Shown here: one piece after another, positions 1 through 5,950 of the stretch
How positions within the stretch are numbered: position 1 is the first letter of the stretch
Layout: every line of letters begins with the position of its first letter
Origin: Methylacidiphilaceae bacterium UBA1321
Lineage (GTDB): Bacteria > Verrucomicrobiota > Verrucomicrobiia > Methylacidiphilales > UBA1321
DNA: 9,237 nt
Direction: 5' to 3'
Assembly: GCA_002306945.1 (NCBI GenBank)
Contig: DBTH01000316.1
Span: 7,374 to 16,610 of the forward strand
Translations under genes and position numbers: made by a program
Notes under the pieces: generated by a model
Database searches by the model: none
What the model saw: the letters and a program-made list of their open reading frames with translations, nothing else
Told to the model about the DNA's origin: nothing

Positions 1-101
1 ATCCCAAGCATGATGTTTTGAATAGTTACGGCTGAGCTGAAAACTTTCTTCCTTTTCTGATTTCCTGAGTTCGTAAAAAGCCATTTTTCCTTTTGTTTTT
101 T

Positions 102-128
102 AATTCCTAAAATTCCGTTAATTCCGTC
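102..128. repeat. Three 9-bp tandem near-repeats, AATTCC(N)3
   Basis: Three units of AATTCC plus three bases follow one another exactly: AATTCCTAA, AATTCCGTT, AATTCCGTC. The last two differ at one base. They lie downstream of the helicase stop codon, in a 153-bp AT-rich stretch at the window edge where I see no gene. No function is evident, and a chance run in AT-rich DNA is possible. Confidence 0.4.
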
Positions 129-153
129 TAAAAGCTGTTCTGTCTTTCCGGTA

Positions 154-2118
154 TCAGACTTTTCCGGCGAGGTGATGGCTGACCGGTTTTTCCTGCTCGG
201 CGGTGAGTGGGGGCAAGGTGGGCAGGGTGTCGATGCGGTATTGCGCCATTTCGATTTTGCAGCGTTCGCGCAATTCCTCCCAGCGCGGCCATTCGGGCAA
301 TGAAGCGCCTCCGGCAATTTGGCGCAGGAGACTTTTCCATTCGACGACGAGACGGTCGATGTCGCCGCGGCTGACGTTTTCGCTTTCGGCTTTGACGGGG
401 ACGAATTTTTTCGTTCTCAGGGTACGGACGATTTCCTCGCCGCCGCTGCCGTAATTGATCGGGATGCCGTCGCAGAGAAATCCCTCGTAGGAGAATTTCT
501 TGAATGCTTTTTGGCAGGCCATAGCGAGCCGTCCGCCGTAGCGGGATTCTTGTCCGCTGAAGCGGTCTCCGGCGGAGAGATTGGCAAGGTCGTCTATCAA
601 CTCTTCGACGGGATAATGTTCGTCCTCCAGTCCGGCGATGACGCCGAGACCTTCCGGGCCGAGGAATTGACTCATCACGCGACCGCGGCGGGTGAGGGCG
701 AGTTCGCGGTCGAGCAGGCCAACGCGATTCCAGAGCCAGAGGAGGGTGGGCTTGGTATCGAGTTGGAGACAGTCGTTGCGATGCGGGCAGGCGACGCAGA
801 ACGGAGCCGGGTTTTTCTCGCGACGAACGAGGCGCGCGCGACCGGCGTCGGTTTTCAGACCGCAGGGAAGTTTTTCGGCAATGTGACAGGAGGATTCGAT
901 TCCGAGAGGAATCTTTTCCTCGGTGAAAAGTCGGGATTGAAATTCCTCCGTGGCTTGAACGATGGGTTCTCCGGCGCTGAGCTTGCGCAGGAGCGGACGC
1001 CAGGGTAGCGGAGTGTTGCGTCGCAGATTGCGCGTGCGGGCCTGGCCAAGGCGGGGCGAATGGTCGGTGACGAGGACGTAACCCTGGTCGTCGAGTCCGC
1101 GACGGCCCGCGCGGCCGAACATTTGGAGGAGTTCCGCCGGGGTGACTTCGGTGGGGATGCCGCCGACATTGTACTGCGTGCCGGTGACGAGAACGGAGCG
1201 GAGGGAAAAGTTGATCCCGGCGCTCAGGCCGAGCGTGGCGACGACGATGCGGAGTTGTCCGCCCTTGGCGAGGGGTTCGACCAGTCCGGCGCGTTGAAGA
1301 TAGGAGAGGCCGCTGTGATGATAAGCGATGCGTTGGCGCAGGAGTTTGGCCAGCGACGGGCCAGCGGCTTGTTCCTGCTGCGCGGTGAGGGGGAGCGGTT
1401 GCGGGCAGGGGATTTGCGCGGCGGCGTCGAGAGCGATCTTTTCGGCGGCCTTGCGGTGTGGCGCGAAGACAAGGATGGGCCCGTAATCTTCACGCAGGGC
1501 GGCGGCGAGCCGACGGGTCCAGTAGCCCTGAATTTTGTCCGTGACGTGGCGCGCAGCGGAGTCGATCTCCATTTCTTCAAGCGGAACAGGGCGTTCCTTT
1601 TGCTCAATGAGCGTCGCCTGACGGCCCAGAGTTTGGAGCCAGTGGAGGGCGGCGAGGGGATTGGCTACGCTGCCGGAGAGGAGGAGAAGCTGGGTTGTCG
1701 CAGGCATGGTCATGAGCACGCCTTCGTAGTGATTGCCGCGCAACGGATCGCCGAGCCATTGATATTCGTCGATGACGTAGAGGCTGATGTTGGAGCCGGG
1801 CGATTGCTGGGCTTCGAGCGTGGCGACGATGAGGGGCGCCTCGACATCGAGAACGAGGTCGCCGGTGGTGATGCCGACGCGCCAGCCCTTGCGGTTCCAC
1901 TCGGCGAATTTGTCGTTTGCCAGCGCGCGGGTGGGAACGGTGTAGACGATCTGGCCGGAGTGGCGGCGTTGGGAATAGAATTGCTCGAAGACGAAGGTCT
2001 TGCCCGCGCCAGTCGGAGCCTGGACGATGACGTCTCTGCCGTCGTTGAGGGCGCGGATGGCCTCGGCTTGCCACGCGTCGGGAAGGCGCAGTTGTTGGAA
2101 GGCGTCGAGGGTGACCAT
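154..2118 (-). CDS. DEAD/DEAH-box RNA/DNA helicase, Ski2-like
   Basis: A 654-residue superfamily 2 helicase, expected to couple ATP hydrolysis to unwinding or remodelling of nucleic acid in the cytoplasm. Visible motifs in order: a Q-motif-like start (PDAWQAEAI, 13-21), Walker A APTGAGKT (34-41), motif Ia PTRALA (62-67), motif II DEYQ (117-120), motif III SGS (148-150), a YHHSGL segment (266-271), motif V around ATLGLSAGIN (294-303) and motif VI QMFGRAGRRG (332-341). The HHSGL and GRAGRRG signatures are typical of Ski2/Hel308-like enzymes. About 310 residues follow the motor core. They include a cysteine group (C411, C419, C441, C444, C450; FCVACPHRNDC) that could bind zinc or an iron-sulfur cluster, and no accessory domain I can name. 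The ATG at 2118 is the first possible start, because an in-frame stop lies four codons upstream. No clear ribosome binding site is present. The gene follows the UVR-motif gene on the same strand after 92 bp. The helicase call is firm; the substrate is unknown. Confidence 0.93.
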   Translation of the reverse strand: MVTLDAFQQLRLPDAWQAEAIRALNDGRDVIVQAPTGAGKTFVFEQFYSQRRHSGQIVYTVPTRALANDKFAEWNRKGWRVGITTGDLVLDVEAPLIVATLEAQQSPGSNISLYVIDEYQWLGDPLRGNHYEGVLMTMPATTQLLLLSGSVANPLAALHWLQTLGRQATLIEQKERPVPLEEMEIDSAARHVTDKIQGYWTRRLAAALREDYGPILVFAPHRKAAEKIALDAAAQIPCPQPLPLTAQQEQAAGPSLAKLLRQRIAYHHSGLSYLQRAGLVEPLAKGGQLRIVVATLGLSAGINFSLRSVLVTGTQYNVGGIPTEVTPAELLQMFGRAGRRGLDDQGYVLVTDHSPRLGQARTRNLRRNTPLPWRPLLRKLSAGEPIVQATEEFQSRLFTEEKIPLGIESSCHIAEKLPCGLKTDAGRARLVRREKNPAPFCVACPHRNDCLQLDTKPTLLWLWNRVGLLDRELALTRRGRVMSQFLGPEGLGVIAGLEDEHYPVEELIDDLANLSAGDRFSGQESRYGGRLAMACQKAFKKFSYEGFLCDGIPINYGSGGEEIVRTLRTKKFVPVKAESENVSRGDIDRLVVEWKSLLRQIAGGASLPEWPRWEELRERCKIEMAQYRIDTLPTLPPLTAEQEKPVSHHLAGKV

Positions 2119-2210
2119 GGCGTTACGTTAACGGAGACAATACGGCAGCGCAATGGCTGGAGCGTTAATTCTGGAATATATAAACGTACTACGAGTGGAG
2201 AAGGAGCGGA

Positions 2211-2990
2211 CTACTTGGACTGGGAAGAAGCGTCCTTGGGGTGTTTCAGATTTTTGATGTCGTCGCGGAGTTTGGCGGCGGCCTCGTAGTCCTCTTTTTG
2301 CACGGCTTCGGTGAGCGCTTTTTCGAGGCGGACGAGTTCGTTGGAGGGGGAGGATTTTTCGACTTCGAGTTTCCAGGTTTCGAGGAATTGAAGTTCCTGG
2401 CTTTGTTCGAGCATCTCGGGGTGGTTGGAAAGATCGTAGAAATTGCGTATATCGCGAATCCCATCGGTGATGTGCTGGTGGGCGGCGGCGGTGTCGTCGT
2501 TATCGAGGGCCTGCTGGCCCCTGGCACGCGTGAGCATCATGAGGACATAGGGGCGGAATTGTTGGAAGAGCCAGGAGACGGTGACGCTTTCGGTATTTTG
2601 CTCGACGAAATCGAATAGGTTCAGATTGCGCTGCGTGTCGCGAATGACCCGCATCCAGTCGCCGACCTGAAAGAGCGCCAGGTAACGGTGATAATATTGA
2701 ACCGCCTCCTGTTGCAGCCTGGCGCAGTCCGTCGGACTGAGCGTGAAACGGGGTTCGTCGGAAACCTTGTCCATGAACTCGCGCGCCCGGCTCTGGTACA
2801 GGTCGAAGAACGATTCAAATCCCTCGGGCCGCAGTCCGTCGGGGCGACCGTCCATTTCCATCTGGAGCAAGCCGAGGTCGAGGCGCAACTGGACTTTTTG
2901 TTTGCCGTCGTCGCCTGTGATCAGCCGGACAATGACTTGTCCGGAATTGAAATCCCAACCGTGCAGGATCGGGCCGAGGTCCTTGCTCAT
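2211..2990 (-). CDS. UvrB/UvrC (UVR) motif-containing protein
   Basis: A 259-residue soluble protein with no signal peptide or membrane segment. The only recognisable domain is a C-terminal UVR motif at about 219-249 (LVRLEKALTEAVQKEDYEAAAKLRDDI and onward), the helical hairpin through which UvrB and UvrC, ClpC and McsA make protein contacts. It ends in a short polar tail. The N-terminal 200 residues are rich in aromatic residues and predicted helix, and carry none of the helicase or nuclease motifs of UvrB or UvrC and no McsA-type CxxC zinc site. It is therefore not a DNA-repair nuclease itself; a partner-binding or chaperone-adaptor role is inference. A purine run, AAAGGGG, ends one base before the ATG, which is too close for a normal Shine-Dalgarno site. 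The gene is transcribed towards the helicase and divergently from the PEP-CTERM operon. It could share a transcript with the helicase. Confidence 0.85.
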   Translation of the reverse strand: MSKDLGPILHGWDFNSGQVIVRLITGDDGKQKVQLRLDLGLLQMEMDGRPDGLRPEGFESFFDLYQSRAREFMDKVSDEPRFTLSPTDCARLQQEAVQYYHRYLALFQVGDWMRVIRDTQRNLNLFDFVEQNTESVTVSWLFQQFRPYVLMMLTRARGQQALDNDDTAAAHQHITDGIRDIRNFYDLSNHPEMLEQSQELQFLETWKLEVEKSSPSNELVRLEKALTEAVQKEDYEAAAKLRDDIKNLKHPKDASSQSK

Positions 2991-3096
2991 GCCCCTTTAT
3001 CTCAACGTAATGGAGCCAAAAGTCAATGACCTCTTCAGATGGAAAAACAGATACAAGGGTGAAACGTTGTTTTGCAAATAGGGCAGGAAAGAAGGG

Positions 3097-3162
3097 ATGA
3101 ATAAAACTCGTTCTACTATGAAACTGACAGCTTTATTTAATGAGGTGAAATCGAATTTCTAA
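3097..3162 (+). CDS. Possible 21-residue small ORF or leader peptide
   Basis: ATG at 3097 opens a 21-codon frame encoding MNKTRSTMKLTALFNEVKSN plus a final F, ending in TAA. An AGGA at 3085-3088 sits 8 bases before the ATG, within the purine run AGGAAAGAAGGG. This is the best Shine-Dalgarno-like arrangement in the window, better than those of the large genes. The peptide is basic and slightly amphipathic. It resembles nothing I know and has no string of a single amino acid of the kind used in attenuation leaders. Chance is a serious alternative in 290 bp of non-coding DNA, so this is a tentative call. Confidence 0.15.
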   Translation: MNKTRSTMKLTALFNEVKSNF

Positions 3163-3247
3163 ATATTGAATCAACGTAACTAAAATGAAAATAATAAGTT
3201 ACACTAAATCTAGCGCCATGTAAGTTTCCTAAATTCCAAATAGAAGC

Positions 3248-3275
3248 TTGATTTGTTCGAACATTCGGATATTAT
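3248..3275 (+). promoter_or_regulatory. Candidate promoter of the PEP-CTERM operon, possibly leaderless
   Basis: TTGATT (3248-3253) and TATTAT (3270-3275) are separated by 16 bp and match the sigma-70 consensus at 4/6 and 5/6 positions. Counting about 7 bases from the -10 element puts the transcription start at about 3282, the A of the start codon, so the mRNA would have no leader. This fits the absence of a ribosome binding site before that ATG. The surrounding DNA is AT-rich and other matches exist (for example TTGAAT at 3166-3171 with AATAAT at 3190-3195), so the assignment is moderate at best. Confidence 0.4.
3254..3263. promoter_or_regulatory. Palindromic operator candidate TGTTCGAACA
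   Basis: A perfect 10-bp palindrome lies wholly between the -35-like and -10-like elements, where a bound repressor would block RNA polymerase. The 16-bp context ATTTGTTCGAACATTC (3251-3266) matches the Bacillus AraR operator consensus ATTTGTACGTACAAAT at 11 of 16 positions, and contains the GT-N4-AC core common to GntR-type sites. AraR has the same GntR-helix plus LacI-sensor build as the regulator encoded at 4034-5179, so autoregulation of the operon is a reasonable inference. I see no second copy nearby. Confidence 0.4.
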
Positions 3276-3281
3276 GCCTCC

Positions 3282-4040
3282 ATGAAAACGAAATCATCCA
3301 TCACTTTACTCTTGGGTGGGCTTCTCCTTTTGACCCTTCGCCAAGCTCATGCGACGACGATTTTGCACGACGATATGTCCAGCCTGACTCCCTGGACACG
3401 GTCGAACACTGGCAATAACGCTCCGACTTTGACAACCGTTGGTACGGACTCGGCTATCAAGCTGGCTAACTCAACGGTGTATGAAACACTTCCTTCAACG
3501 ATTACGGGCGATTGGAGTCTTAATGTTAAATTGGAATCGACTACTGCAAGTCGAATTCAAACAGTTGGCCTTTTTGATAGCACGGGAACTTACGGGTATT
3601 GTTTTTCCTGGAGTAGTGGCAGTTCTGCCAGCAGTCTGAAAATGCTGGTTTATGACGTTAGTAACACCTCAGGTGGTTACACTACCTATACTGCTGGTAC
3701 GACGTCTAACTATGTGGCGCGTACTACTACTGATTACGCTGTCACCGCCAGCGGCACGGATGCTCTTCATAACGTCACCTTTTCATGGAACAGTTCAGCG
3801 GCAACTTTGTCTCTATACTTCGACGGTGCTCTCTTGACCACCTACAAACCGAGCAGTTCGTATATTTACGATAGCTTCTCCAGGGTTTATTTGTCGGGAA
3901 ATACATCCGGTGTTTTCTCGGATGTTCTGGTTTCCGATGTGGCTGGAGTGGTGCCTGAACCCTCTTCGATTGCTCTGGTGGGATTGGCTGCATTGGTGTT
4001 GATTGTGATCAGGAAAAAAGTGTATACCGCATTATGCTAG
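3282..4040 (+). CDS. PEP-CTERM sorting domain surface protein
   Basis: A 252-residue exported protein. It begins with a signal peptide (basic start MKTK, hydrophobic core 7-19, likely cleavage after AHA at 22-24). The middle (about 25-222) is rich in Ser, Thr, Gly and Tyr and looks like a beta-sandwich, with alternating strands such as GDWSLNVKLES and ATLSLYFDGALL. It could be a concanavalin/LamG-type fold, but I cannot assign a family. The C-terminus is a full PEP-CTERM signal: PEP at 225-227, a hydrophobic span 230-243, then RKK at 244-246. In known systems an exosortase processes this tail; no exosortase gene is in the window. Six residues ending in a terminal Cys (VYTALC) follow the basic cluster, slightly longer than usual, because the gene runs into the start of the next. 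The gene opens the operon and overlaps the regulator by 7 bp. The substrate or matrix role is unknown. Confidence 0.88.
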   Translation: MKTKSSITLLLGGLLLLTLRQAHATTILHDDMSSLTPWTRSNTGNNAPTLTTVGTDSAIKLANSTVYETLPSTITGDWSLNVKLESTTASRIQTVGLFDSTGTYGYCFSWSSGSSASSLKMLVYDVSNTSGGYTTYTAGTTSNYVARTTTDYAVTASGTDALHNVTFSWNSSAATLSLYFDGALLTTYKPSSSYIYDSFSRVYLSGNTSGVFSDVLVSDVAGVVPEPSSIALVGLAALVLIVIRKKVYTALC

Positions 4041-5179
4041 GACAATCTTCAACGCTTCAAACGGATAAATGGAATAAGCTGCTGGAAGGGGTTTTCCTGG
4101 ATCCGGATGGAGCTCTTCCGTTGCACGAACAGATTCGCGTTGCGTTGCGGAAAATTATCCTCACATCACTTTCCGATGGGGACGTGATTTTGCCGGAAAT
4201 GGAGATGCGGGAGATATTGAAGGTTTCCAAGAGCACGCTTCGGCAGGCGCTCATGGCATTGAAGGATGAGGGGTTGATTCAACGCCGAAGTGGCGTTGGC
4301 ACACAGGTCACAAAACGGCAGGATCGGACGATTCGTCAAATCGCGGTGATTGCTCCGGACTATCCCTCATCGGTCATCGATCAACAACTTCTGGAGTTGG
4401 ATCTATATGCCCAGAAAAGTCACATCAGCTCGAAGATGATTCGTTTTCAGCGTGGCGACTCGTGGAAGGAGCTTCAGACGCGTCTTTCCTTTGGGCCGGA
4501 GGAGGGTGGAGTTGTGCTGATTGAAAATCCTCCCCGTGTGACCGCTGAGTTGACACGGGTTCTTCATGAGAAGGGATATCGGACTGTCACCAGCACCTAC
4601 ATCGATGATTACCAGGGGCATTTTGTAGGCGCGGATGAAGTGGCATCCGTCCGGTTGGGGGTGCAGCGATTGAAGGAATTGGGACATCGTCGCATTGCGC
4701 TTCTTGTGGCAGAACCGGAGGAGTATGATGTTGTGAAAATCCGTAGTCATGCCTTTGAAGAATCGGCGCGGGAGTTTGGTCTTTCGGAGGCGAGTGTATT
4801 GCATTGCGGCGTGCACTCGTGGGAGAGTGACATACCGGTCACCCTGGAGGGAATTCAATCCCTGTGGGAATCTTCCAGGCGTCCTTCCGCCGTCTTTTTT
4901 GTCTCGGATGAAAGTGCCGTAGCGGCTCTGGGATGGCTGCAAAAAAGCGGAGTATCCGTTCCCAGGGAAGTGTCGCTTCTGAGCTATGACGGAACCTATC
5001 TGACCACCACCTGCTGTCCCAGACTGAGCACTCTCATATTCCCTCGCAATTGCTATGCAAAGGAAATGGTGGATGTTCTCCAAAAAGACTTTACCGGCTA
5101 TCAACGCAGGACATTTCCCGCAGTTGTGGTTGAACGTGAGACAACGCTTCAGCCACCGACTTTAAAGCCGAAAATATAG
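4034..5179 (+). CDS. GntR-type HTH / LacI-type sensor transcriptional regulator
   Basis: A 381-residue DNA-binding regulator of the AraR-like architecture. Residues about 28-92 form a GntR winged helix (LPLHEQIRVALRKII, then LKVSKSTLRQALMALKDEGLI and the wing RRSGVGTQV). Residues about 100-368 form a periplasmic-binding-protein-like sensor of the LacI/GalR kind, shown by VGADEVASVRLGVQRLKELGHRRIALL, SAVFFVSDESAVAALGWLQKSG, VSLLSYDGT and PRLSTLIFP. Such proteins usually bind a sugar or sugar phosphate, which releases them from the operator. The ATG overlaps the upstream stop by 7 bases, which suggests translational coupling. The nearest purine-rich site (AGGA at 4011-4014) is 19 bases away, too far to be useful. 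The pseudopilin gene starts 16 bp after the stop. Candidate operator: the palindrome at 3254-3263. Related regulators are abundant in Verrucomicrobiota; the effector here cannot be read from sequence. Confidence 0.9.
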   Translation: MLGQSSTLQTDKWNKLLEGVFLDPDGALPLHEQIRVALRKIILTSLSDGDVILPEMEMREILKVSKSTLRQALMALKDEGLIQRRSGVGTQVTKRQDRTIRQIAVIAPDYPSSVIDQQLLELDLYAQKSHISSKMIRFQRGDSWKELQTRLSFGPEEGGVVLIENPPRVTAELTRVLHEKGYRTVTSTYIDDYQGHFVGADEVASVRLGVQRLKELGHRRIALLVAEPEEYDVVKIRSHAFEESAREFGLSEASVLHCGVHSWESDIPVTLEGIQSLWESSRRPSAVFFVSDESAVAALGWLQKSGVSVPREVSLLSYDGTYLTTTCCPRLSTLIFPRNCYAKEMVDVLQKDFTGYQRRTFPAVVVERETTLQPPTLKPKI

Positions 5180-5195
5180 ATAAATCGGTTAGTTT

Positions 5196-5942
5196 ATGCA
5201 TAAAAATGACGTGCTGGCATTTGTCTCTTTTCTGAAGAGACGGAGTCGTCAATGCGAAGCGGCATTTACGCTGACAGAGGTTCTGGTAACAGTGCTGATT
5301 ATTGCGGTTTTAGCCGCCTGCTTGTTGCCTGCCTTACAGGGTGTTCGAAATAAAGCAGAAAGCGCCAAAACGCTTTCGAACTTGCATCAAATCGGATTGG
5401 CGGTAGCTGCCTATGCGCCGGATCACCAGATGCAGTTACCTGCGATCTATACTCAGACAAGTGATGGTTATTTTCCCTGGCCCTATCTTCTCGTTTATTA
5501 CGGGTATATGAATGACAGCATTCTGCAAATCGTTTCCGGAAAGTCCGTCACAAAGAATTCCCTGCAATTGCTCTATAATCCGATAACCCGGAGAAAACAT
5601 CCGAACTTCACGAACGCCGGCGGATATGGACTCAACGGTTTTACGAACACTTCTACATACAATGAGTCCAATCCCGGTAATGTGAAAAGGCAATCTCTAC
5701 TGACTCTCCTTGATCCTGCAACAATCATTCTGGTTGCTGATGGACAGTGTGGTAGTAGCGGCCTGAACTGGGCTCTATTGGATTATAACGGCTATCAGTA
5801 TATTCCCAATACGTTATCCGGGGGATATGCGCACTATTTATTCTGTGATAATCATGTCGAGCGCATTCCCGCACAAAATACTACTGCGAGCAACAGCTTA
5901 CCAGTGGGATATGGCCAACAATATTTTCTCTGGAAAAAATAA
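5196..5942 (+). CDS. Pseudopilin-like protein (prepilin N-terminal methylation domain, DUF1559-like)
   Basis: A 248-residue type II secretion / type IV pilin-like protein. After a basic leader of 23 residues the sequence reads AAFTLTEVLVTVLIIAVLAA, the class III prepilin signal with cleavage before F24 and the conserved Glu5 at E28. A hydrophobic helix extends to about residue 45. The residue before the cut is Ala rather than the more usual Gly, a variant I would expect to be tolerated in this group. LPALQGVRNKAESAKTLSNLHQIGLAVAAY is the typical helix continuation of PVC-bacterial pseudopilins. The C-terminal GGYAHYLFCDNHVERI (H213, D218-N219-H220) corresponds to the H-x-DG box of these proteins, with DNH in place of the common DGH, and an earlier ADG lies at 181-183. 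Such proteins are inserted in the inner membrane, trimmed by a prepilin peptidase and assembled into fibres; the peptidase and assembly genes are not in this window. The gap to the next gene is 8 bp. A glycan-binding or secretion role is inference. Confidence 0.88.
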   Translation: MHKNDVLAFVSFLKRRSRQCEAAFTLTEVLVTVLIIAVLAACLLPALQGVRNKAESAKTLSNLHQIGLAVAAYAPDHQMQLPAIYTQTSDGYFPWPYLLVYYGYMNDSILQIVSGKSVTKNSLQLLYNPITRRKHPNFTNAGGYGLNGFTNTSTYNESNPGNVKRQSLLTLLDPATIILVADGQCGSSGLNWALLDYNGYQYIPNTLSGGYAHYLFCDNHVERIPAQNTTASNSLPVGYGQQYFLWKK

Positions 5943-5950
5943 ACGGTTTT

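Larger units (their letters stand above)
2991..3281. other. Divergent intergenic region, AT-rich on the right half
   Basis: This 291-bp spacer separates the leftward UVR/helicase pair from the rightward surface-glycan operon. The part from about 3100 to 3281 is markedly AT-rich. It contains a separated inverted repeat (GTAACT at 3176-3181 and AGTTAC at 3197-3202, 15-bp loop), an 8-bp palindrome TTTGCAAA at 3071-3078, a possible 21-codon open frame at 3097-3162, and the promoter/operator candidate listed at 3248-3275. On the minus strand, a weak TTGACT (3021-3026) with TGAGAT (2999-3004, 16-bp spacing) could serve the UVR gene. I see no tRNA, terminator or riboswitch-like structure here. Confidence 0.7.

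Noticed and set aside
75..100. AAAAA/TTTTT hairpin followed by a T-rich run at the left edge, as a terminator
   Set aside because: The stem is five A:T pairs only, and no plus-strand gene upstream is visible. For the minus-strand helicase the run would be A-rich, which does not terminate.
319..1008. A 229-codon plus-strand open frame opposite the helicase C-terminal half
   Set aside because: Same reasoning: a GC-driven shadow of the helicase with no motif and no start signal.
1060..2289. A 409-codon open frame on the plus strand opposite the helicase
   Set aside because: It lies antisense to a gene with a complete helicase motif set. Its translation is low-complexity, rich in Gly, Ala, Glu and Asp, as expected from the reverse of GC-rich coding DNA, and it contains no recognisable domain.
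2211..2990. UvrB, UvrC or McsA identity for the UVR-motif protein
   Set aside because: At 259 residues it has only the UVR hairpin, without UvrB helicase motifs, UvrC nuclease domains or McsA CxxC pairs.
3254..3263. TGTTCGAACA as a LexA (SOS) box
   Set aside because: As I recall, the verrucomicrobial LexA motif is TGTTC-N4-GAACA. Here the half sites touch with no spacer, and no DNA-damage gene is downstream.
4403..5104. A 233-codon minus-strand open frame opposite the regulator
   Set aside because: The regulator on the other strand has clear GntR and LacI-type signatures over the whole stretch; the antisense product has no recognisable feature.
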